Notes under the pieces: generated by a model | What the model saw: the letters and a program-made list of their open reading frames with translations, nothing else | Database searches by the model: none | What the model was told of the DNA's origin: nothing | Shown here: positions 1 to 4,908 of the stretch, one piece after another | Layout of the letters: each line of letters starts with the position of its first letter | Numbering within the stretch: the first letter of the stretch is position 1 | Program-made: the position numbers and the translations under genes | Assembly (NCBI GenBank): GCA_003170875.1 | Contig: PMYJ01000249.1 | Location: 10,023 to 15,050, forward strand | Direction: 5' to 3' | DNA: 5,028 nt | Origin: Candidatus Dormiibacterota bacterium | Lineage (GTDB): Bacteria > Chloroflexota > Dormibacteria > Aeolococcales > Aeolococcaceae

Positions 1-986
1 GGGGCCCGGAACAGCCGCCGGACCGCCCCTGCCGCCTTCAGATAGAGAACGAGCAGCACCACCTGGAAGATCGGCAGCGTCGCCGCCGGGATCGCGACCA
101 TTGCCGAGAAGGCCATGGTGGCGATGGCGATCGCGGTGCCGTTGTTCTTCCCTGTGGCGGCGAACACCACCGCCATGTGCTCGCGATAGGAGAGATGGAG
201 CAGCCGATCTACCAACGTCACCACAGCCAGGGTGATGGCGACGAAGAGGAAGTTCGGGACCAGGAGCAGAAGGACGGTCGACCACTTGCCGACGATCATG
301 TCCGCCTTGCCGAAGAAGATCAGGAAGATGATGACGAACATCATCACCAGCGACATCGAGGCGAACAGCGGCTGGAGGCGGCCGACGAACGCCTGGCCGC
401 GCCAGCGCACCAGCGCCACCCGGGTCAGGGCCCCGGCCACCATCGGGCCGATGAGCACCTCGACAATCGAGAGGAGCAGCTGCGAGATGGGCATCGGCAC
501 CTGGTAGCCGGCCGCAAAGACGGTCATCCACAGGGGTACGACCGCGATGGAGAGCAGGAAGCTCACCGCCACCACCACGGTGGCCAGCTCGAGGTCGCCC
601 TCCGCCAGGCCGGTGTAGGCGATGCTCATGCTCGAGCACGGCACCACCATCACCAGCAGGAATCCCAGGGCGAGCATCGGGTTGCCCAGGAAGACGTGGG
701 CCAGGCCGAGGCCAAGGAGCGGCGCCCACACGAAATTGTAGCCGAGGGCAAGTCCCAGCCCCTTGAGATTGCGGCCGGCTCGGGTTAGCGCGCCGAACCG
801 GACGTTGACCATCATCGGGTAGATGATCAGAGGCACGGCCACAGTGGTGAGGGTGCTCAGCATCCCCTGGTGCGCTGTTGCCCACGAGCGGGCCGGCCAG
901 CCCAGGCCGATACCCAGACCCATCACGGCCACCACATAGAGGACGAGCCACCGACTGAGGTGCTCCTGCACGCGCTTCACGGTCAT
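1..986 (-). CDS. acr3: ACR3/bile acid:Na+ symporter-superfamily arsenite efflux permease (3' end cut by window)
   Basis: Integral membrane carrier, probably exporting As(III) across the cytoplasmic membrane. The frame is open from ATG at 986-984 to the window edge (328 codons), so only a short C-terminus should be missing if it has the usual family length (about 340-370 residues). Nearly the whole protein is hydrophobic helices with short polar loops, as in the ten-helix fold of this superfamily. A single cysteine (Cys117, in VVPCSSMS) lies where ACR3 proteins carry the conserved TM4 cysteine. Near residues 279-287 GKNNGTAIA matches the conserved late-helix motif of the superfamily, but the Glu that ACR3 normally has there is replaced (Gly283-Thr284). 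The gene follows arsR by 23 bp, which implies one operon and arsenic control. The SD is modest (GGAG two bases before ATG). The superfamily is clear; arsenite as substrate is inferred from context and Cys117. Another oxyanion or organic anion substrate is possible. Confidence 0.82.
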   Translation of the reverse strand, partial: MTVKRVQEHLSRWLVLYVVAVMGLGIGLGWPARSWATAHQGMLSTLTTVAVPLIIYPMMVNVRFGALTRAGRNLKGLGLALGYNFVWAPLLGLGLAHVFLGNPMLALGFLLVMVVPCSSMSIAYTGLAEGDLELATVVVAVSFLLSIAVVPLWMTVFAAGYQVPMPISQLLLSIVEVLIGPMVAGALTRVALVRWRGQAFVGRLQPLFASMSLVMMFVIIFLIFFGKADMIVGKWSTVLLLLVPNFLFVAITLAVVTLVDRLLHLSYREHMAVVFAATGKNNGTAIAIATMAFSAMVAIPAATLPIFQVVLLVLYLKAAGAVRRLFRA

Positions 987-1009
987 CTCTCCGGGGTAAC
1001 TGCGCGTCC

Positions 1010-1381
1010 TCAGACGCGGCTGGCCACCACCCGACCCTGCCGGCGGGCACGGACGCGGCAGGCCGGCTGCCGTGATCCGAGGCGGTCAGGTCCGAAGGCT
1101 GCGCTGAGCGCCCTCCACGCGGTGGTAAGTGCCATGGCGCTCACCGTGAAGTGCACCCATCGCGCGTCGAGCGGATCGGGATGCTCCTCGACGAGCCCGG
1201 CCTCGCGGAGCTTGCGGATGTGATGCGACACCAGGTTCTCGGGAAGGTCCAGTGCCGCGGCGACCTCGCAGTTGCAGGTCTCGCCGCGCATCAGGAGCAG
1301 GAAGATCCGTCGTCGGGTGGGATCCGCTACCAGCTTCAGGAAGTCGGTGCCCGCCGGAGCGACGTCGGGGGGCTGGCTCAT
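1010..1381 (-). CDS. arsR: ArsR/SmtB-family arsenic-responsive repressor
   Basis: A 123-residue winged-helix repressor, expected to bind its own promoter as a dimer and release it when As(III) binds. Residues 12-80 are the typical core: LKLVADPTRRRIFLLL (helices 1-2), then ETCNCEVAAAL with Cys36 and Cys38, the CxC arrangement used by classical ArsR at the start of the helix before the recognition helix. NLVSHHIRKLREAGLV (49-64) is the DNA-reading helix-turn-helix, and the wing ends near ARWVHFTV. The tail after residue 97 is Arg-rich with one more Cys (Cys108) and is not recognisably conserved. ATG at 1381 is the only in-frame start: no ATG, GTG or TTG occurs between it and the upstream in-frame stop near 1444, and no clear SD precedes it. 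It lies 23 bp before the permease gene and very probably controls it. The family is certain; As(III)/Sb(III) as inducer is inferred from CxC and the neighbours. Confidence 0.9.
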   Translation of the reverse strand: MSQPPDVAPAGTDFLKLVADPTRRRIFLLLMRGETCNCEVAAALDLPENLVSHHIRKLREAGLVEEHPDPLDARWVHFTVSAMALTTAWRALSAAFGPDRLGSRQPACRVRARRQGRVVASRV

Positions 1382-1420
1382 GGATTCGACCAGCCTGGCC
1401 GTGGCGCCATCACGAGGGCG

Positions 1421-1460
1421 GATATAGCAACGGCAATCACTTCAATTTCCATCGATCAAA
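1421..1460 (-). promoter_or_regulatory. Probable arsR-acr3 control region with a TTTGATNNAT half-operator
   Basis: Reading toward arsR, TTTGATCGAT at 1460-1451 matches the TTTGATNNAT core of the two boxes before the ArsR-ArsC fusion gene, but its right arm is degenerate. Another TTGA (1445-1442) and a TATATC box (1426-1421) follow. No -35/-10 pair with normal spacing is evident, so exact promoter placement is uncertain. This is the AT-richest stretch upstream of the gene. Confidence 0.35.
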
Positions 1461-1824
1461 TCCTCGTGCCGGCTGGCGCCTGATGGAAGGGCCAGAGGTC
1501 ACCGATTCAGACAGGCAGAGCTACCCTGGTGGCCGGCCCGGAGCTGAGAGCAAGCAACCCGTAGCTCAGCAATGGCGTCGTACCCGGCGGTCCGACTCGA
1601 CCCCCAGAGGCACGGAGAGGGACACTGAACGATTGCTGCGACTGCGTACGCTCCGCTGAACGAGCGCCGCAGAGCAGTGCCAGCCGCGCGCCCGGACGGT
1701 CGGCCCGGTCGCCTACCGACGTGGTCGTCAGCCGACTAGCCCCTCTGGGCGGATCGAACCGTGAGCTTCTGATCAAGGGGGTGCGAAGAGGACTGCTCTC
1801 GGTCGATGCGCCTTCGCAGGGAGG

Positions 1825-1859
1825 CTGGAGCCAAAGTGGTGTCTGGAGCCCAAGGTGTC
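1825..1859. repeat. Imperfect tandem repeat, two units of 17-18 bp
   Basis: CTGGAGCCAAAGTGGTGT (1825-1842) is followed directly by CTGGAGCCCAAGGTGTC (1843-1859): eight identical bases, one substitution and one single-base gap. It lies in the non-coding interval. No function is suggested by the sequence; a local duplication is the simplest reading. Confidence 0.5.
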
Positions 1860-1900
1860 GATGGGCCATAGAGAAAGGACGGGTGAGATCGGTGTACGTC

Positions 1901-1912
1901 GGTGCCGGCACC
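1901..1912. repeat. Perfect 12-bp palindrome at the transporter stop codon
   Basis: GGTGCCGGCACC is self-complementary and abuts the TGA stop of the minus-strand TDT gene (1915-1913). As RNA it could form only a short stem with a four-base loop, and no U-run follows on the minus strand. A terminator role is therefore weakly supported. Confidence 0.3.
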
Positions 1913-3061
1913 TCAGCCCGGGGTGGTTCCGGCTCCCGGCGTCAGCTGGGGGGCGGGGGGCCGAGCGGGTGCCCAGACCTCACCGGTGGCGGTGGCCCAG
2001 AGGGTCCTCAGGGCCACCATCAGCCAGAGCAGGACGAGGAGGACGACCAGCGCCACCGCGAGGTCCTCCACCGAGCTGAGGCGCCAGGCTCGGGCCAGGG
2101 TCAGGGTGGCCATGGTGAAGGCTCCTAGAGGGAAGGTGAAGGCCCACCAGCCCATCCCGTAGGGAAGGGGGCCACCCGCCAGGTAGCGGACCATCACCAC
2201 CGCCGCCGCGGCGAACCACCACAGGCCGAACCCCCAGAGCATCGACGCCGCGATCAGGGAGATCAGGCCCACGGTGGGTGCCAGGGGCCCGAACACCGGC
2301 GCTCCCGCGGCGGCGATCCGGATCAGAGCCAGTGCGCCCACCCCGACCGGTCCCAGAGTAATCACCGAGGAGGGTGCCATGGCGGCGAGGGGGAGGGGAT
2401 GAAGGACCAGGCGGTCGTGAAGCAGGGAGAGCACCAGCAGGAAGAGGATGAAGCCCATCCCCCAGAAGGCGTAGCTGGTGAGCAAGAGCAGCCGGTCCGT
2501 GGCCGTGTCGGCGTGCTGCATCAGCGGGGTCAGCACCAGGGGCACCACGATGGTGGCGACCGGGGGAATGAACCAGCTGCCGTTGACCGACTGCATGGCG
2601 GTGCTGCGAGAGCTCATCAGGGTGTAGACGAAGGCCACGCTGACCACGAAAGTCAGAGGCACACCCACCCAGGCCAGCCAGAAGACGATGTCGTAGACGA
2701 CCGCGTGCGAGAGCATCAGCGGGCCCACTGAGTTGGCCATGACCGCGGCCACCAGCATGCCGGCGGGGCCGGTCGCAAAGAGCGGTCCCACCAGGGGGTT
2801 ACGGAAGTCGGCGGCGGCGTCCTTGGGGTAGCGGACCCAGCGCAGGATGTAGGGCACTCCCAATCCGACGAAGAGCACCGCTGTGATGACGGCCATCACC
2901 CGGGCCGCCTCCTGGGCGTCGCCCAGCAAAGGGTGCCAGTTGCCGGGATTGGCCGCGAAGGCTATCCCCACGATGCCGGTTCCCATCACGGCGGCAAACC
3001 ATCCGGGATGAAAGCAGCGCAGGCAGAACCGAGCTCTGGCAACGCCTCCCAAGTCGGTCAT
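1913..3061 (-). CDS. TDT/SLAC1-family (TehA-like) anion transporter in ars operon
   Basis: A 382-residue membrane protein of the tellurite-resistance/dicarboxylate transporter (SLAC1, voltage-dependent anion channel) family, whose known members move anions such as malate, sulfite, nitrate or chloride across the cytoplasmic membrane. Hallmarks are HPGWFAAVMGTGIVGI at the first helix (18-33), NGSWFIPPVATIVVP (160-174), and WWAFTFPLGAFTMATL (305-320) near the ninth helix, with about ten hydrophobic segments between residues 18 and 355 and a Pro-rich tail (361-382). The start is ATG 3061, set by a strong AAGGAGGAGG six bases upstream; the open frame continues 47 codons further upstream, but that part overlaps arsD and is arsD read in another frame. 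The gene follows arsD by 19 bp, so both are one transcript. It has exactly two cysteines, Cys13 and Cys16, as CxxC just before helix 1. The family is clear. The substrate is unknown; transport of an arsenic species or a compensating anion is inference from context. Confidence 0.88.
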   Translation of the reverse strand: MTDLGGVARARFCLRCFHPGWFAAVMGTGIVGIAFAANPGNWHPLLGDAQEAARVMAVITAVLFVGLGVPYILRWVRYPKDAAADFRNPLVGPLFATGPAGMLVAAVMANSVGPLMLSHAVVYDIVFWLAWVGVPLTFVVSVAFVYTLMSSRSTAMQSVNGSWFIPPVATIVVPLVLTPLMQHADTATDRLLLLTSYAFWGMGFILFLLVLSLLHDRLVLHPLPLAAMAPSSVITLGPVGVGALALIRIAAAGAPVFGPLAPTVGLISLIAASMLWGFGLWWFAAAAVVMVRYLAGGPLPYGMGWWAFTFPLGAFTMATLTLARAWRLSSVEDLAVALVVLLVLLWLMVALRTLWATATGEVWAPARPPAPQLTPGAGTTPG

Positions 3062-3067
3062 GACCAA

Positions 3068-3077
3068 CCTCCTCCTT
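3068..3077 (-). promoter_or_regulatory. Strong Shine-Dalgarno of the TDT transporter gene
   Basis: AAGGAGGAGG on the minus strand, six bases before ATG 3061. It decides the start against the longer upstream open frame and lies just after the arsD stop codon (TAG, 3083-3081). Confidence 0.85.
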
Positions 3078-3080
3078 AAA

Positions 3081-3401
3081 CTAGGTCCCCGCTTGTGGTA
3101 GCTGGCGGATCCCGGTCCATCGGGCCAGCTCGGCGCGAAGCGGGTAGCGCCCAGTGCTCCGCAATCGCCCGTCCACCAGCACGACGGGCAGAGCCGCCGC
3201 ACCCTGGGTGCTCACCGCCTCGCGGATCAGCGAACACGCCATGAACTTCTCCGGCTCCTGGGACAGGGTCGCCCGCGCGACCGTGACGCCCTGCCCGGCG
3301 AGCCACTCCAGGTCGGCGGCGAAGCGCGCCAGCTTCGGGTCCACAGAGGGGACCCCGGTCGAGCAGCACATCGCCGGATCGAACACCTCAACCCTGGTCA
3401 T
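3081..3401 (-). CDS. arsD: ArsD-family arsenic metallochaperone/co-repressor, lacking Cys18
   Basis: A 106-residue cytosolic protein of the ArsD family (thioredoxin-like fold). Known ArsD hands As(III) to the ArsA ATPase and can act as a weak repressor. The N-terminus VEVFDPAMCCSTGV (4-17) is the family signature with Cys12-Cys13. LEWLAGQGV (31-39) and LPVVLVDGRL (71-80, with the probable cis-Pro72) match the rest of the fold. Family members normally have a third arsenite-binding Cys at position 18 (CCSTGVCG); here Val17 is followed by Pro-Ser and the segment looks shortened. A different Cys56 occurs in EKFMACSLI, where relatives usually read FAENP-like. The length is slightly below the usual ~120. 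The start is ATG 3401 with GGAGGAG four bases upstream. No arsA is visible; the next gene, 19 bp on, is a TDT transporter. Family assignment is very secure. Chaperone activity with two or three altered Cys ligands is uncertain. Confidence 0.92.
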   Translation of the reverse strand: MTRVEVFDPAMCCSTGVPSVDPKLARFAADLEWLAGQGVTVARATLSQEPEKFMACSLIREAVSTQGAAALPVVLVDGRLRSTGRYPLRAELARWTGIRQLPQAGT

Positions 3402-3405
3402 GACG

Positions 3406-3412
3406 CTCCTCC
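3406..3412 (-). promoter_or_regulatory. Shine-Dalgarno of arsD
   Basis: GGAGGAG on the minus strand, four bases before ATG 3401. It supports this start, which also places the CC motif at the family-standard residues 12-13. Confidence 0.8.
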
Positions 3413-3439
3413 GTGGGAGATCGGATTCGTACGGCCCCG

Positions 3440-3469
3440 AGTATACGCATCAATCATAGCTGATATCAA
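3440..3469 (-). promoter_or_regulatory. Promoter of the arsD-TDT operon
   Basis: On the minus strand, TTGATA (3469-3464) and TATACT (3445-3440) are separated by 18 bases, close to the housekeeping sigma consensus. Transcription would begin near 3433, giving a leader of about 31 bases that includes the GGAGGAG site. The -35 box overlaps the left arm of the palindromic operator at 3465-3480, so a bound ArsR should block polymerase. Confidence 0.7.
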
Positions 3470-3480
3470 GTCACGTTGAT
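3465..3480. promoter_or_regulatory. ArsR-type operator between divergent arsD and arsR
   Basis: Inverted repeat ATCAA-N6-TTGAT, typical in composition of ArsR-family operators. It overlaps the -35 box of the arsD promoter and lies immediately before the likely -10 of the plus-strand arsR (TAGGAT, 3485-3490), so one bound dimer could silence both directions. An overlapping perfect palindrome TGATATCA (3461-3468) may be part of the same site. ArsR at 3497-3826 is the likely binder, by adjacency. Confidence 0.65.
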
Positions 3481-3484
3481 GTGA

Positions 3485-3490
3485 TAGGAT
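3485..3490 (+). promoter_or_regulatory. Probable -10 box of the plus-strand arsR
   Basis: TAGGAT ends six bases before the GTG start at 3497, which would place the transcript start at or next to the start codon (leaderless mRNA). The -35 is poor: CTGATA at 3460-3465 with 19-base spacing is the best candidate. The AGGA inside the same box lies seven bases before GTG and could instead be a Shine-Dalgarno site, so leaderlessness is not certain here. Confidence 0.4.
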
Positions 3491-3496
3491 CCAGCC

Positions 3497-3826
3497 GTGG
3501 CCGTTGCCTCCGCCATCGCTCCCTCCGAACGGGCAGCCATGTTCGGCCTACTCGCCGATCCCCTGCGCCTGCGGATCGTCGAGCTGCTGGCGGGCGAGGA
3601 GCTGTGCACCTGCCATCTGATCGCGGAGACCGGTGCCAAGCAGACGACGATCAGCCACCACCTTCGGATTCTCCGCGAGGCCGGCGCCGTGACCGCCGCC
3701 GAGGACGGACGATTCACGTGGTATCGGCTCACGCCCCATCTCCTCGACGCGCTGGCGGCGAGCCTCGCCGAGCTGGCCGAGGGCGCCGAGCGGGCCGGCC
3801 GCCAGCGGGTGCCCTGCGCCCCCTGA
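3497..3826 (+). CDS. arsR: ArsR/SmtB-family arsenic-responsive repressor (second copy)
   Basis: A 109-residue winged-helix repressor. MFGLLADPLRLRIVELL (15-31) forms the early helices. GEELCTCHLI has Cys37 and Cys39, the classical CxC As(III) site. TTISHHLRILREAGAV (50-65) is the recognition helix-turn-helix, and DGRFTWYRL (70-78) the wing. A third cysteine, Cys107, lies three residues from the C-terminus (VPCAP). It is divergent from arsD and separated from it by a 95-bp region with an ATCAA-N6-TTGAT operator, so it probably represses itself and the arsD-TDT operon. The start is GTG 3497; the next ATG (residue 15) would cut into helix 1. The stop codon lies inside a long hairpin (3820-3863), so it appears monocistronic. 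It differs clearly from the minus-strand ArsR at 1010-1381 outside the core and is not a recent duplicate. The family is certain; the regulon is inferred. Confidence 0.92.
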   Translation: MAVASAIAPSERAAMFGLLADPLRLRIVELLAGEELCTCHLIAETGAKQTTISHHLRILREAGAVTAAEDGRFTWYRLTPHLLDALAASLAELAEGAERAGRQRVPCAP

Positions 3827-3863
3827 CGGCACGGGGAGCACGTGCTGCCGAGCCGTCACGGGG
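3820..3863 (+). terminator. Long GC-rich hairpin at the end of arsR
   Basis: CCCCTGACGGC (3820-3830) pairs with GCCGTCACGGGG (3852-3863) with one bulged base. Inside, CGG/CCG and the perfect palindrome AGCACGTGCT (3837-3846) extend the stem, so nearly the whole 44-base element folds on itself. It contains the arsR TGA (3824-3826). No T-run follows, so it is not a canonical intrinsic terminator; U-less hairpins of this kind are proposed as terminators in actinobacteria. Confidence 0.5.
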
Positions 3864-4087
3864 ACCGGGTGACGCAAAGCGGCCCTGGGTGACCCAGCCC
3901 GCGATCGACGCGCGCCACCCACAACCGTTCGCGGATCGTTGACCGGTAGCTCCTGGGAGCTTGGCTCGGATCTCCGGTCCGCAACCAGCGCCCCCAAGCT
4001 CCAGACGTTGGCCCCACCTGCCTGAGCCTCGTCCCTGAGCCGCTCCGACCCGGGCGGCGGTGGGCGCCGTGGTATCCACCCATTCAG
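3827..4087. other. Non-coding interval between arsR and the ArsR-ArsC fusion gene
   Basis: About 260 bp with no credible gene. Minus-strand open frames here give Arg/Gly/Pro-rich translations without a domain or SD. It contains several inverted repeats: the hairpin at the arsR end, CTGGGTGACCCAG (3885-3897), and a nested pair at 3941-3979. No tRNA or mobile element end is recognised. Confidence 0.55.
3941..3979. repeat. Nested inverted repeats
   Basis: GACCGG (3941-3946) and CCGGTC (3974-3979) enclose a perfect inner repeat AGCTCC-TG-GGAGCT (3948-3961). As RNA this gives a short stem topped by a small hairpin. No T-run follows. Its role is unknown; termination or transcript end protection is possible. 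Confidence 0.35.
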
Positions 4088-4118
4088 TTTGATAGATCAT
4101 TCCAATTTGATGTATCAT
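4088..4118 (+). promoter_or_regulatory. Promoter with two embedded palindromic operators before the ArsR-ArsC fusion
   Basis: TTTGATAGATCAT (4088-4100) and TTTGATGTATCAT (4106-4118) are direct repeats offset by 18 bp. Each contains a palindrome TGAT-NN-ATCA (4090-4099 and 4108-4117). The same stretch holds a -35 TTGATA (4089-4094) and a -10 TATCAT (4113-4118), 18 bases apart, so each box covers one promoter element. Seven bases after the -10 comes the GTG start at 4126, implying transcription begins at the start codon; no SD is present. The binder is probably the fusion protein itself or one of the two other ArsRs. Confidence 0.75.
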
Positions 4119-4125
4119 CCACGGG

Positions 4126-4908
4126 GTGAGCGCGGTTCGAGATCCCGAGCCTGCCACTGGTCCCCCGGCGTTCCTGGCGCTGGCCGGTCACCCCTTGCGT
4201 TGGCGGTTGCTCTGCGAGTTGGCAGAGAGCGATCGCCGGGTCTGGGAGCTCACCGCCCGCCTCGGCGAGCGGCAGAGCTTGGTCTCCTACCATCTGGGTC
4301 TGCTCCGCCACGCCGGGCTGGTGTCGGCTCGACCCAGCGCCGCGGACCGCCGGGACACCTACTACTCGGCAGACCTCGTCCGCTGCGGCGAGCTGCTGAG
4401 CGCGGCCGGCGCCTCTCTGCACCCCGCGCTCCGTCCCATTCTGGTGCCGCCCACTCCTACCCCCGAGGAGTTGTCCGGTCGGGTCCTGTTCCTCTGCACC
4501 GGGAACAGCGCCCGTTCGCAGATGGCCGAGGCCTTGCTCCAGCAGCTCACCGGCAACCGTGTTCAGGCGTTCAGCGCCGGCAGCCAGCCCACCCAGCTGC
4601 ATCCCAACGCGGTGAGGGCGATGAGGGCTCGCGGCGTCGACATGGCAGGCCGGCACGCCAAGCACTTCGACGAGTTCCTCGATCAGCGGTTCGACTGCGT
4701 CGTCACTGTCTGCGACCGGGTTCGGGAGGTCTGTCCGGAGTTCCCCGGGACAACCACGACCATCCATTGGAGCCTGCCGGACCCCGCCGACAGCGGCGCC
4801 ACCGACGAGGCCACGTACCCGGCCTTCGAGCGCACCGCGTCCGAGCTCGCCATCCGCATGCCGTTCCTCGTGCGGCTGCTCGCGGACGGCGTCAGGGCAG
4901 GGAGATGA
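4126..4908 (+). CDS. arsC: ArsR-ArsC fusion: HTH repressor domain plus arsenate reductase
   Basis: A 260-residue two-domain protein. Residues 14-105 are an ArsR winged helix: LALAGHPLRWRLLCELAES (helices 1-2), RQSLVSYHLGLLRHAGLV as recognition HTH (49-66), and wing RRDTYYSA. The usual CxC before the HTH is absent (VWELTARL instead); only Cys30 and Cys87 occur in this half. A Pro-rich linker (104-113) leads to a low-molecular-weight phosphatase-type ArsC: P-loop VLFLCTGNSARS with nucleophile Cys124 and Arg130, then Cys196 and Cys203 in TVCDRVREVC, and Asp219-Pro220. The spacings 124-196-203-219 equal those of the thioredoxin-linked staphylococcal ArsC (Cys10, Cys82, Cys89, Asp105), so the whole redox relay is present. 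It should reduce arsenate to arsenite in the cytosol. The GTG start directly follows the promoter; the TGA overlaps the next gene's ATG. Both domains are certain; how they influence each other is unknown. Confidence 0.93.
   Translation: MSAVRDPEPATGPPAFLALAGHPLRWRLLCELAESDRRVWELTARLGERQSLVSYHLGLLRHAGLVSARPSAADRRDTYYSADLVRCGELLSAAGASLHPALRPILVPPTPTPEELSGRVLFLCTGNSARSQMAEALLQQLTGNRVQAFSAGSQPTQLHPNAVRAMRARGVDMAGRHAKHFDEFLDQRFDCVVTVCDRVREVCPEFPGTTTTIHWSLPDPADSGATDEATYPAFERTASELAIRMPFLVRLLADGVRAGR

Larger units (their letters stand above)
1382..1912. other. Non-coding interval between two minus-strand operons
   Basis: About 530 bp between the arsR start and the TDT transporter stop. The open frames here read as low-complexity Pro/Arg/Ser-rich translations with no recognisable domain, good start or SD, as expected by chance in high-GC DNA. 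It should hold the arsR-acr3 promoter (AT-richer stretch at 1420-1462) and the 3' end of the arsD-TDT transcript. A 12-bp palindrome touches the transporter stop (1901-1912) and an imperfect tandem repeat lies at 1825-1859. No intact tRNA or mobile element was found. Confidence 0.6.

Noticed and set aside
177..788. A 203-codon plus-strand open frame
   Set aside because: It is antisense to the permease gene; its His/Gln/Glu/Arg-rich translation has no domain and the opposite strand encodes a clear membrane protein.
1559..1620. tRNA-like GTAGCTCAGC and a GGTCCGACTCGACCCCC stretch
   Set aside because: The segments resemble D- and T-arms but no acceptor stem or anticodon stem of proper length forms around them.
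1741..1795. GGTTCGATCC on the minus strand next to a CTTGATCAGAAG loop, tRNA-like
   Set aside because: The T-stem pairs only partly and no acceptor stem closes; at best a decayed fragment.
1507..1911. A 134-codon minus-strand open frame in the gap
   Set aside because: Pro/Ser/Arg-rich translation with no recognisable motif and no SD; long chance frames are expected at this GC content.
1721..2128. Plus-strand frames running from the gap into the transporter gene
   Set aside because: They overlap the 3' end of the TDT gene on the opposite strand and their translations are low-complexity.
3062..3202. 47-codon upstream extension of the TDT gene
   Set aside because: It would overlap arsD, ignores the strong AAGGAGGAGG before ATG 3061, and reads as non-homologous Arg/Gly/Trp-rich sequence before the family motif.
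3481..3942. A 153-codon plus-strand frame overlapping arsR
   Set aside because: It is an out-of-frame shadow; the arsR frame carries ELCTC and the recognition helix.
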